In this document: piece after piece, positions 26,752-35,462 of the stretch
Layout of the letters: every line of letters begins with the position of its first letter
Numbering within the stretch: the first letter of the stretch is position 1
Assembly: GCA_031553595.1 (NCBI GenBank)
Contig: JAVBLI010000012.1
Location: 1 to 64,000, forward strand
Reading direction: 5' to 3'
Source of the DNA: RGIG3701 sp031553595
GTDB lineage: Bacteria > Planctomycetota > Planctomycetia > Pirellulales > Thermoguttaceae
Length of the DNA: 64,000 bases
Position numbers and translations under genes: made by a program
The notes under the pieces: generated by a model
The model's input: the letters and a program-made list of their open reading frames with translations, nothing else
Databases searched by the model: none
Told to the model about the DNA's origin: nothing

Positions 26752-29280
26752 ATGTTCCTACACCCCCTGCTCCTTTGGGGCTTGCCGCTGATCGCTGTTC
26801 CGTTATTGATCCACCTGATCAATTTACTCCGTCACCGGCGTATCCGCTGGGGTGCGATGGAGTTTCTGCTGGCCGGGTTTCGGCGGCACCGGACGTGGGT
26901 GCGGATGAAGGAACTGCTGCTGTTGTTGATGCGGATGCTGGCGGTGGCGATGATCGTGCTGGCGGTGGCGCAGCCGGTACTGAAAAATAAACTCGGCGGA
27001 CTTTTGGCGGGCGGCGGAAAAACGCATCACATCGTGCTCTTGGACGACAGTTTCTCGATGATGGACCGCCTGGACGACAAAAGCGCGTTCGAGTCGGCGA
27101 AAGAAGTGGTTCTGAAACTCGCCGAAGAATCGGCCCGTCAGCCGCTGGCGCAGAACTTCACGCTGCTGCGGTTTTCGCAGGCCCGGGCGGATGATGAGCC
27201 GGTGCGTCAGGAAAAAACGGAGGACGCCCAGAATCCGGAGGAAACGGCTCAGCCGCAGTCGCTGGCGAAGCTCGTGCCGGACATGCACAGTGAGCCGGTG
27301 GATGGGAATTTCAAGGAACGTTTGCAGGCGGTGCTGGATCCGCTTTCGGCCAGTGATTTCGCGGACGCCCCGATGACGGCCTTGGAGGCCGTGGAGCAGT
27401 TAGTCCCCCGCGCGGCTGACGAAAAACGAATCGTGTACCTCGTGACCGATTTTCGGAAACGGCAGTGGCACGAAAACGCGGATCTGAAAAAACTGCTGAC
27501 GGAGCTGGAAAAATCGGATGTTTCGTTGAGGCTGGTGGACTGTGCTGATGCGGAGCATCCGAATCTCGCGGTGACGGCGCTGTACCCGGCGGAGGGCACG
27601 CGGGTGGCGGGCGTGCCGCTGGTGATGTACGTGGAGGTGACGAATTTTGGCACCGCGGCGGCGAAAAACGTGGTCGTGCATCCGGAAACGGCGGCGGGGC
27701 GCGCGGGAATTTCGCCCACAGTAACGGAAAGCGCGGCGGATGAAAAAGACGCGGAGAAAAAACCGGCTGCGAATTCCGCTGGCTCCCAGTCACTGCTGGC
27801 GGTGACGATTCACGAGATTCCACCGGGCGAGACGGTGCGCGAGCCGTTCCTCGTGAATTTCGCGTCGCCGGGGATGCACGCCATCCGTGTGAAGCTGGAC
27901 ACGGACGCGATCATGGCGGATAATGCGCGTGCGTGCGTGGTGGATTTTCCGGCGAACGAGTCGGTGCTGGTGATTGACGGGGACGCGGCGGCGGCCGACG
28001 GAAAAGCCCTGATGCTGGCGCTGGCCCCGGGCGGGAACGTGAACACGGGCGTGGTGCCCAGGCTCGAGCTACCGCGGTTTTTAAGCACGAATCCGCTGGC
28101 CGGATATCATGCGATTTACCTGCTGAATGTGGGGACGCTGGACCCGCAGGCGCTGCATTCACTGGAGGAGTACATTAAGAATGGCGGCGGCGTGGCGGTT
28201 TTTGTCGGCCCGAAAACGGAACCCGCGGCGGCGCTTACGTGGTACCGTGACGGTACCGGCTTCTTCCCCGTCAAGCTCCGCCAGCAGGCCGAGCTGCGGC
28301 TGGATACGCTGGAGAAAGTGCCGGATCTGCGGGTTTCGAATCACTCGATTTTCCGCATTTTCGCCGGGCGCGACAGCGGGCTTTTAAGCACCGTGAACGT
28401 TTCTCGCTATTATGCGCTGGAGGATGAATCGCTGGAACAGCTCATTCCACAGGATGATCTGGGAACGGCGAAAAACACGCCCGGCGCGGCGGCGGCGGAT
28501 GGTGCACCGGGTGCGGCGGCCGGGGGCGAAAAACCCGTGCAGACGGATGACGTGCGGCGGGATTATCAGGACACGCAGGTCATCGCGTCCCTGCGGAATA
28601 ATGATCCGCTGGTGCTCGAGCGGCGGTACGGGGACGGGCGCGTGGTGGTGTTCCTGACCACGGCTGGGCCAGAATGGAATAACTGGGCCCGTGGGAATCC
28701 GAGTTACGTGGTCGCGATGCTCCAGCTCCAGGCACGGCTTGCGTCCCGGAAAGACGTGAATTCGCTGACCGTGGGTGAGCCGCTGGCGATGATGTTTAAC
28801 CCGGAGGATTATCAGCCGGAAGCGCAGTTCATTTCTCCCACCGGGGAGAATCTGGGCGTGGTGAACGGCGTGCCGCAGCCGGACGGCATGTTTTGGGCGC
28901 CGGGGCCGCGGACGGAAACGGGCGGGATTTACACCGCAAAGCTCGTGCCTCGGGGGAATAAGGCGGAAACGCAGCCGCTGGCGGTGAATGTAGACCCGCG
29001 CGAGGGAGACACGCACCGCGTCACCAGCGAGACGCTGGCCGAGAGCATGAAAGGCGTGCCGTACGTGTTTTACCGCGCGGCCGAGTTTTACCTTTCGGAC
29101 ACGGACGGCGGCGGCATGAACATTTCCGACCTGATTTTATACGTATTAATAATATGGCTCATCCTCGAAATGCTCCTCGCGGCCAGCGCGAGTTATCACA
29201 TTCCGGCCGGCAGCTTACACGGAGGGACAGAAATTACACGGAAACACAGCGGTACCAGTCGGATCGGAGGTGCGAAATGA
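26752..29280 (+). CDS. BatA/VWA-type membrane protein
   Basis: 842 residues. The N-terminus is a BatA-type double membrane anchor (LHPLLLWGLPLIAVPLLIHL, then LLLLLMRMLAVAMIVLAVAQ), followed by a VWA domain with a complete D98-x-S100-x-S102 metal site. The rest is beta-rich with a class-I-glutaminase-like fold region (NGGGVAVFVGPK), and a last membrane segment at about 808-824 (ISDLILYVLIIWLILEML). The final 20 residues (HGGTEITRKH onward) are encoded by a TTACACGGA-type repeat and are probably not native. It overlaps the next gene by ATGA. Confidence 0.85.
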   Translation: MFLHPLLLWGLPLIAVPLLIHLINLLRHRRIRWGAMEFLLAGFRRHRTWVRMKELLLLLMRMLAVAMIVLAVAQPVLKNKLGGLLAGGGKTHHIVLLDDSFSMMDRLDDKSAFESAKEVVLKLAEESARQPLAQNFTLLRFSQARADDEPVRQEKTEDAQNPEETAQPQSLAKLVPDMHSEPVDGNFKERLQAVLDPLSASDFADAPMTALEAVEQLVPRAADEKRIVYLVTDFRKRQWHENADLKKLLTELEKSDVSLRLVDCADAEHPNLAVTALYPAEGTRVAGVPLVMYVEVTNFGTAAAKNVVVHPETAAGRAGISPTVTESAADEKDAEKKPAANSAGSQSLLAVTIHEIPPGETVREPFLVNFASPGMHAIRVKLDTDAIMADNARACVVDFPANESVLVIDGDAAAADGKALMLALAPGGNVNTGVVPRLELPRFLSTNPLAGYHAIYLLNVGTLDPQALHSLEEYIKNGGGVAVFVGPKTEPAAALTWYRDGTGFFPVKLRQQAELRLDTLEKVPDLRVSNHSIFRIFAGRDSGLLSTVNVSRYYALEDESLEQLIPQDDLGTAKNTPGAAAADGAPGAAAGGEKPVQTDDVRRDYQDTQVIASLRNNDPLVLERRYGDGRVVVFLTTAGPEWNNWARGNPSYVVAMLQLQARLASRKDVNSLTVGEPLAMMFNPEDYQPEAQFISPTGENLGVVNGVPQPDGMFWAPGPRTETGGIYTAKLVPRGNKAETQPLAVNVDPREGDTHRVTSETLAESMKGVPYVFYRAAEFYLSDTDGGGMNISDLILYVLIIWLILEMLLAASASYHIPAGSLHGGTEITRKHSGTSRIGGAK
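29215..29249. repeat. TTACACGGA-type repeat inside the 3' end of the BatA-like gene
   Basis: Two degenerate copies of TTACACGGA plus GGACAG/ACACAG units. This kind of sequence is usually intergenic in planctomycetes; here it encodes the terminal SLHGGTEITRKHS of the protein. Confidence 0.55.
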
Positions 29281-31817
29281 TTTTCGCGGCGACGACGGAA
29301 TATTTTCAGTGGGGGCGCATTCAGGATAACGCGGACTGGCTGCTGCCGGCGGCGGTGCTGACAGTGCTGGTGTACGTGGCGTACCGCATTTACCGGTATG
29401 ACGCGGCAGAGTTGGCACCCGGGTGGCGGTGGACGCTGACGGCCCTGCGTGTGGCGGCATTTGCGGCCCTGTTCCTGATTTTCCTGAAACCCGAATGGCG
29501 GGCCGAGCGCGAAGTGCAGCAAAATTCGCAGGTCGTGCTGATGGTGGACACCAGCCTGAGTATGGGGCTGCCGAACACGGCACCGACGGATGGGCGTGCG
29601 CTGGCGGCGGCGGAAAGCGGCGCCAGTGATTTCATCATTTCGCGGCAAAAAACCGTGATCGAAACGCTCACGAAAACGCCGCTTGTAGCGGACCTGCGGA
29701 AAAAGCATGACGTGATTCTCGCGGGGTTCGACTCGGCCACGCACCGGGTGGTGACGCTGAAAAAAGTGGAGGCCGTGCAAGACGCGGGGCATTCCGCGGC
29801 AGATACGGAAACCGCATCAAAAAGCGGCATGGCGCCGGATGAAGATGAAAACGTGACCGGCGCCGAAAACGCCCTGCCCGACCTGACCGTGGCGCTGGAA
29901 GCCCGCGGAATGGAGACTCGGCTGGCGGACGCCGTGCGCGGGTGGATTCAGGGAAATCGCGCGGCCCCGCTGGCCGGCGTGGTGGTGTTTTCAGACGGCG
30001 TGCTGAACGCGGGCAGCGATCTGGATGCCGCCGTGCAGACCGCGAAAGACGCCCGCATCCCGATTTACACCGTGGGTTTCGGCTCCACGCAGCCCATGGA
30101 GAACGTGCGGATTTATGATCTGGAAGCGCCCGTGCGGGTGCAGCCGGGTGATCCGTTTTCGATTACGGCGCTGGTGCAGGGTTACGGGCTCTCGGCCGCC
30201 GGCGGTGTGTCTGAAAAAGGGCTTCACAGCGTGAAGGTGGACCTTTTCGCGAGGCCAGCCGGAACCGCGCAGCCGGATGCCGGGGCGCCGAATTACGGCA
30301 CCCTGCTGGAGACGAAAGAAGTGCTGCTTTCGGATGACGGAAAGGTGATGCCCGTGCGTTTCGAAATCACGCCCTCGGAGCTGGGAAAGTTCACGTATAC
30401 GCTGCGTGCCCAGCCCCGGCCGAAAGAGCAGATGCTGGATGATAATCAGCGCGACGCGGATGTGGAAGTGGTGGACCGCAAGACGAAAGTCCTGATGCTG
30501 GCCGGTGGGCCCACGCGCGAGTATCAGTTCCTCATGCCCACGCTTTTCCGGGATAAGAGCATGGAGGTGGACGTGTACCTCCAGAGTGCGCTGCCCGGGA
30601 TTTCGCAGGAGGCCGCGAAAATTCTGGACGGCTTCCCCATCACGCGGGAGGAGATGTTCCAGTATGACGCGGTGATCGCCGTGGACCCGAACTGGAAGGA
30701 TTTAACCGGCGCCCAGGTGGCGCTGCTAGACGACTGGATTTCTCGCCAGGGCGGCGGAATCATTTTAATCGCCGGCGCGGTGTACATGGGCGAGACGGTC
30801 GGCGGGTGGATCGAAGACCCGGCCATGACAAAAATCCGCGCGATTTACCCCGTGGAGTTTATCAAGCGTTTCTCCACTACCCGGCGGGATACGTTCACGG
30901 CGCGTGACCCCTGGCCGGTGGACTTTACGCGTGAGGGGATGGAGGCGAATTTTCTGAAGTTGGAGGATTCCGCCACGGACAGTCAGCGGGCGTGGGCCGA
31001 GTTCCCCGGCGTTTACGGATATTTCCCCACGAAAGGCCCAAAATCCGGTGCCACCGTGCTGGCATGGTTTTCGGATCCCTCGAAGCGCGAGGGAGATAAC
31101 CTCCCGGTGCTCATTTCCTCGCAGTTTTTCGGGGCCGGGCGCGTGCTGTACCTGGGCACGGGCGAAATGTGGCGGCTACGGAATAAAAATCCGGAATACT
31201 TCACCCGCATTTACACCCAGATGATCCGTTTCGTGGCCCAGGGCCGCATGATGCAGCAGTCGAATCGCGGACGGCTGATGGTGGCGCGCGACCGGTACAC
31301 ACTGGGCGACTCGGTGGAAATTCGGGCGCAGCTGATGGACGGCCAGATGAATCCGCTCTCGGCCCCCACGGCCGTGCTGGAGGCGTTCATGCCGGACGGA
31401 CGCGTGCAGATGGTCACGCTTCACGGCGGGAATCCGGAACAGCCGGGACTTTACACCGGGAACCTCACTGTGATGGCGGAGGGAATCGTGCGGCTGGAAA
31501 TCCCGCTGGAAGGCGTGGAGGAGCGACTCAGCCGGAGAGTGGAAGTCACGCTGCCGGACCTGGAACGCGAGAATCCGCAGCAGAACCGCCTGCTCTTGGA
31601 GCGACTTGCCGCCGCCACCGGCGGGACGGCGTTTACCTCCACGGAGGACGCGGTGAAACAGTTGCCGGAACTCATCCGTGACCGCACGCGGACGATCACG
31701 CTGGCCGCCGCCGTGGATCCCGCCCGGCAGCGCGAACTGCTGAAATGGCTCATGATCGCGGCCGTCACCGCCCTGTGTGCGGAATGGCTGCTGCGGCGAT
31801 TATTGAAATTGGCATAA
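29277..31817 (+). CDS. VWA-domain membrane protein
   Basis: 846 residues. Two N-terminal membrane segments (about 17-35 and 54-72) are followed by a VWA domain with D91-x-S93-x-S95, and VVFSDGVLNAGS and VGFGSTQPMENV further on. A central beta-rich part and a C-terminal glutaminase-like region (GGGIILIAGAVYMGET) lead to a final membrane helix (about 820-842). Start chosen at ATG 29277: GGAGG (29266-29270) lies 6 bp upstream and the ATGA overlap with the BatA-like stop implies translational coupling. Probably a complex partner of the BatA-like protein. Confidence 0.87.
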   Translation: MIFAATTEYFQWGRIQDNADWLLPAAVLTVLVYVAYRIYRYDAAELAPGWRWTLTALRVAAFAALFLIFLKPEWRAEREVQQNSQVVLMVDTSLSMGLPNTAPTDGRALAAAESGASDFIISRQKTVIETLTKTPLVADLRKKHDVILAGFDSATHRVVTLKKVEAVQDAGHSAADTETASKSGMAPDEDENVTGAENALPDLTVALEARGMETRLADAVRGWIQGNRAAPLAGVVVFSDGVLNAGSDLDAAVQTAKDARIPIYTVGFGSTQPMENVRIYDLEAPVRVQPGDPFSITALVQGYGLSAAGGVSEKGLHSVKVDLFARPAGTAQPDAGAPNYGTLLETKEVLLSDDGKVMPVRFEITPSELGKFTYTLRAQPRPKEQMLDDNQRDADVEVVDRKTKVLMLAGGPTREYQFLMPTLFRDKSMEVDVYLQSALPGISQEAAKILDGFPITREEMFQYDAVIAVDPNWKDLTGAQVALLDDWISRQGGGIILIAGAVYMGETVGGWIEDPAMTKIRAIYPVEFIKRFSTTRRDTFTARDPWPVDFTREGMEANFLKLEDSATDSQRAWAEFPGVYGYFPTKGPKSGATVLAWFSDPSKREGDNLPVLISSQFFGAGRVLYLGTGEMWRLRNKNPEYFTRIYTQMIRFVAQGRMMQQSNRGRLMVARDRYTLGDSVEIRAQLMDGQMNPLSAPTAVLEAFMPDGRVQMVTLHGGNPEQPGLYTGNLTVMAEGIVRLEIPLEGVEERLSRRVEVTLPDLERENPQQNRLLLERLAAATGGTAFTSTEDAVKQLPELIRDRTRTITLAAAVDPARQRELLKWLMIAAVTALCAEWLLRRLLKLA

Positions 31818-31841
31818 ATGGTTCATTAAAAAGGAAACCCC

Positions 31842-32972
31842 ATGAAAAAAATCATCGCGTGTGTATTTTCGATTATAACGGCCTGCGTCGCGGGCGTTTG
31901 GGCGGAGGAATTCCCCGTGAAGGAAGCTCTGCAGCCGTTCGTGGACGGAGGCGAGGTGCCGGGCATGGTCACGGTGGTGGCTGACCGCGAAAAAGTCATC
32001 CAGATGGACGCCGTGGGAATGGCGAATGCAGAGACGGGCGTCCCCATGGCCACGGACACGTTTTTCTGGATCGCGTCCCAGACGAAACCCTTCACCGGCG
32101 TGGCGGTCATGATGCTCGTCGAGGAGGGAAAGCTTTCGCTGGATGAGCCGATCACGGCGTACCTGCCGGAACTGGCGGCGCTGCGGGTGCGGGCCGAAAG
32201 TGATGCGGAAAAGACGGTGCTGGTGGCGCCGAATAAGCCGATCACCCTGCGGCACCTGCTGAGCCACACGGCCGGGATGGCGTGGATCACGCCGATTCAC
32301 TCGCGTTTCGGAACCATCGACTGCATGCCTCTGGATCAGATGGTGGTGGCCTGTGCCATGACGCCGCTGGATACGCAGCCGGGCACGAAATACGCGTACT
32401 CGAACATGGGCATCGAAATCGCGGCCGCGGCGGTGCAACGGATGTCGGGCATGCCGTTCGAGGAATTTTTGCAGCGACGAATTCTGGATCCGCTGGAAAT
32501 GAAGGACACCACGTTTTGGCCCAGCGAAGAACAGCTGAAGCGGCACGCGCTGGTGTACCGCTGGGACGGCGAGCAGAAAAAGCTGCTGCCCATGAACACG
32601 CCGCAAATGACGTACCCGCTGGAAGACCGCGTACGGCGTTACCCCGCGGCGGCCGGCGGCCTGTACTCCACCCCGCAGGACCTGGTGAAGTTTTATCAGA
32701 TGCTGTTGGGTGAAGGCGAATTCGCGGGAAAACGGCTGCTGAAACCTGAAAGTGTGCGGGAGATCGCGAAAAAACAGACAGGCGACTTACCCGACAGTTA
32801 CGGCCTGGGCTCCGTCTCCGGCGGCGACTTTTTCGGTCACGGCGGCATGTGCGGCACGGACTCCATGGTGGACGTGAATCGCGACCGCGTGTTCATGTTC
32901 ATCGTCCAGGAATTCGGCTGTCCGAAAGCCGGCGAGGCGAAAGCGGCGTTTTTTAACACCGTGCGAAAGTAA
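31842..32972 (+). CDS. Secreted serine hydrolase, class C beta-lactamase fold
   Basis: 376 residues with a signal peptide (about 1-21, ending GVWAEE). The three active-site motifs of the penicillin-binding/beta-lactamase fold are present: S79-Q-T-K82, Y186-S-N188 and a late HGG (GDFFGHGGMCG). RHLLSHTAGM is typical of the broad DUF/esterase-like branch (EstB, D-aminopeptidases) rather than true resistance enzymes, so a peptidase or esterase role is more likely than drug resistance. AAAGGAAA precedes ATG 31842, 24 bp after the VWA gene. Confidence 0.88.
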   Translation: MKKIIACVFSIITACVAGVWAEEFPVKEALQPFVDGGEVPGMVTVVADREKVIQMDAVGMANAETGVPMATDTFFWIASQTKPFTGVAVMMLVEEGKLSLDEPITAYLPELAALRVRAESDAEKTVLVAPNKPITLRHLLSHTAGMAWITPIHSRFGTIDCMPLDQMVVACAMTPLDTQPGTKYAYSNMGIEIAAAAVQRMSGMPFEEFLQRRILDPLEMKDTTFWPSEEQLKRHALVYRWDGEQKKLLPMNTPQMTYPLEDRVRRYPAAAGGLYSTPQDLVKFYQMLLGEGEFAGKRLLKPESVREIAKKQTGDLPDSYGLGSVSGGDFFGHGGMCGTDSMVDVNRDRVFMFIVQEFGCPKAGEAKAAFFNTVRK

Positions 32973-32973
32973 C

Positions 32974-33007
32974 TGACCATATCCCATCCTCCACATCCCA
33001 TATCCAT
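32974..33007. repeat. Short-period repeat tract (ATCCCAT units)
   Basis: Degenerate copies of CATATCCCAT/CACATCCCAT fill the short gap before the DUF4175-like gene. Confidence 0.6.
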
Positions 33008-33009
33008 TC

Positions 33010-35415
33010 ATGGCACCACACAAAAACCCGCTTCCACTTCCGAAAGAAATCACGCTGCTGCTGGACTCGCTGCGGGGGCGCATCCGGCGGTATGTCTGGG
33101 CGGAGGGGCTGGCGGTGCTGGCGTTTCATCTGGGCGTACTGTTCTGGATTTCGCTGGCGGTGGACCGGTTTTTGGAGCCGCCGGCGGTCGCGCGGGTGGT
33201 GACGTGGGTGCTGGCGGTGAGTGTGATGACGGCAGACGCGTGGCGCGTGCTGCTGCGGTATGTGTTCACGCCGCTGGGTGACCGGAGCATGGCGATTATT
33301 CTTGAACGCCGGTTTCCGCAGCTGAATGACACGCTGCTGACGGTGCTTGAATCGGGCGAAGATGCGGACGTGCTGGCGGACTCCGCCACGGCTGATCTGG
33401 ACGCGGATTTTTCGGAAGCCGCCCTGAAGCGAGAGATGATGCGTAAAACACTGGAGGAGCTGCTGGCAGCCATTCCCACGCTCCGCGTTTCGCAGGTGTT
33501 TCGACTTGCGCCGCTGATGCAGGCCGGGGCACTTGCGGCGGTGGCGGCGGCGTCCGTGGCCGTGTTTTTCGTGAACGCGCCGGAGACGGCGGGAACGTAC
33601 GTCCAGCGCATTTTCCGCTTTTCGGATGAAATGTACCCGCGGCACACGATTCTCGAGCTGGAAGGGTTTAAGGACGGCAAAATCCGCATCGCGCGCGGGT
33701 CGGATCTGGAGATTCGGCTGCGGGCCGGGTACCGGAAGTCGATTTATGATGCCCCGGATGCGGCGCCGCGCGAGTTGCGGACGGTCACGCTTTACTCGCG
33801 GAATGAGGAGGGCATGAAGAACCGCGTGGCCATGGTGCGGGAAGGAAGTTCGCTGGTGGAAGCGGCGGAAATGACGGATTTCAGTCATACATACCGCAGC
33901 GTGCTGGTGCCGATGACGCTGGATATTTACGCGGGAGACGCGCACCTGCGCGACCTGAAAGTGGAGGTCGTGGACAGCCCGGTGCTGGGGAATATGACGC
34001 TGGAAATCGCGTACCCGGCTTACATGCATCTCACGCCGCGGACGGTGCCGATTTCGGGGGTGATGAGCGTTCCGGTGGGTGCGGATGTCACGATTCACGC
34101 GGCGGCGAATAAGCCGCTGGAGGCGGTGGAGGTGGTGCGGACGGTGGACGGCGAAAAGTCGGAGCCTCAGACGCTGGCCATGAGCCCCGCGGATGCCACG
34201 CGTCTGGCGTGGAATATCGGGCGGTTCACGCAGGACACGGTATTCCACTTCACGCTGAAAGATCAGGATGGGCTGACGTCCCGCTCCGCCACGCGCGTGG
34301 CGCTGACGCGGGAGGATGACCAGTTGCCGCACGTCGCGGTGCAGCCTTACGGAATCGGGACGGCCATCACCGTGAACGCGAAAATTCCGGTGAAAGGGAA
34401 GATTACGGACGATCACGGCGTGGTGAGCGTGGCGTTCGACTTCCGGGTGGAGCGGATTCCTGACGGGCCGGAAGCGGAAGTGGCGGCGGAGGAGCCGGAA
34501 GGAATGGTGCTGGATTACACGGGCGCCACGCCAGCGTACCAGACCATTCATGATTACGCGACCAGCCCCACGGAGATTACGCTGGACGGCACGCCGCCGG
34601 CGGTGCTGGAGGTGGAGCCGTTTAAGTTGAAGCTGAAGGACCGCTTCCAGATTTCGGTCGTGGCCGAGGACCGTTATGATCTGGACGCGGATTTTGCGCC
34701 GGCGCCCCGTGCGGCGGATGCCGGGCGGAATCCCGCGCGTCTGGGGCGCTCGCAGCCCGTGATCCTGGATGTGGTCACGCCGGAACGCCTGCGGCTTCTG
34801 CTGGAGGCACGTGAAATCACGCTCCGGCAGCTTTATGAAGCCGTGTATCAGGAGGTGCTCGACTCGCGCGACTCGCTGCAGCGGATTGTGATCGCGGACT
34901 GGAAAAATCAAGCGGAAACGGAGGAAGTGAAAACGGAATCGCCGGAGCATCAGCAGGCCCTGATGAGTTACCGTGTGGAGCGGGTCGTCCAGAATGACCG
35001 CAAGAATCTGCATGAAATCCTCGGCGTGGCGGAAGGCGTGGAGAACATTTGCCAGCAGATGGTGAATAACCGGATTGACACGCCCACGTGGCTGGAACGG
35101 CTGCGGGACGGCGTGATGAGCCCGCTGCGGAAAATCGCGAATGAAGATTTTCAGAAGCTGGAAGTGACGCTCGTGAAGCTCCGCCGGGCGATCGACGCGA
35201 ATCAGGTGCCGGAGGCAAAATCGCTGCACACGCAGGCGCTGCGGGAGATGGACGCGACCATCCTCGCCATGGAAGCCGTGCTGGCAAAAATGGCGGAAAT
35301 GCAGGACTTTTCCGAAATGATCGAAATCCTGCGGGACGTCATCCGCGGCCAGGAAGAAGTGAATGAAGATACGAAAAAGTATCACCGGGAAGGCCTGAAA
35401 GACCTGGAGCTTTAA
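33010..35415 (+). CDS. DUF4175-like membrane protein with C-terminal coiled coil
   Basis: 801 residues: two membrane segments close to the N-terminus (about 35-52 and 60-80), a third at about 175-192, then several hundred residues of beta-rich extracytoplasmic sequence and a helical, coiled-coil-prone C-terminus from about 590 (EARELTLRQLYEAVYQEVLD-like). The layout matches the DUF4175-type proteins that follow VWA genes in planctomycetes and alphaproteobacteria. Function unknown. ATG 33010 is directly after a short-period repeat and no ribosome binding site is clear. Confidence 0.7.
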   Translation: MAPHKNPLPLPKEITLLLDSLRGRIRRYVWAEGLAVLAFHLGVLFWISLAVDRFLEPPAVARVVTWVLAVSVMTADAWRVLLRYVFTPLGDRSMAIILERRFPQLNDTLLTVLESGEDADVLADSATADLDADFSEAALKREMMRKTLEELLAAIPTLRVSQVFRLAPLMQAGALAAVAAASVAVFFVNAPETAGTYVQRIFRFSDEMYPRHTILELEGFKDGKIRIARGSDLEIRLRAGYRKSIYDAPDAAPRELRTVTLYSRNEEGMKNRVAMVREGSSLVEAAEMTDFSHTYRSVLVPMTLDIYAGDAHLRDLKVEVVDSPVLGNMTLEIAYPAYMHLTPRTVPISGVMSVPVGADVTIHAAANKPLEAVEVVRTVDGEKSEPQTLAMSPADATRLAWNIGRFTQDTVFHFTLKDQDGLTSRSATRVALTREDDQLPHVAVQPYGIGTAITVNAKIPVKGKITDDHGVVSVAFDFRVERIPDGPEAEVAAEEPEGMVLDYTGATPAYQTIHDYATSPTEITLDGTPPAVLEVEPFKLKLKDRFQISVVAEDRYDLDADFAPAPRAADAGRNPARLGRSQPVILDVVTPERLRLLLEAREITLRQLYEAVYQEVLDSRDSLQRIVIADWKNQAETEEVKTESPEHQQALMSYRVERVVQNDRKNLHEILGVAEGVENICQQMVNNRIDTPTWLERLRDGVMSPLRKIANEDFQKLEVTLVKLRRAIDANQVPEAKSLHTQALREMDATILAMEAVLAKMAEMQDFSEMIEILRDVIRGQEEVNEDTKKYHREGLKDLEL

Positions 35416-35462
35416 TGTGAAATATGAAATGCGGAATGCGGAATGAAATGGTGAATGATATG
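35414..35462. repeat. Short-period repeat tract (GAAATGCGGAATG units)
   Basis: Degenerate copies of GGAATGAAATG between the DUF4175-like and the coiled-coil gene. Translating it would add MKCGMRNEMVND to the next protein, so I start that gene at 35460. Confidence 0.65.

Noticed and set aside
31842..32972. Antibiotic-resistance beta-lactamase
   Set aside because: SxxK, YSN and HGG are present, but the sequence fits the broad esterase/peptidase branch of the fold, and nothing indicates a resistance enzyme.
32953..35385. 810-codon open frame on the minus strand opposite the DUF4175-like gene
   Set aside because: Composition is dominated by His/Arg/Pro with no domain or signal, as expected for the antisense of a GC-rich gene; the plus-strand gene has membrane segments and operon context.
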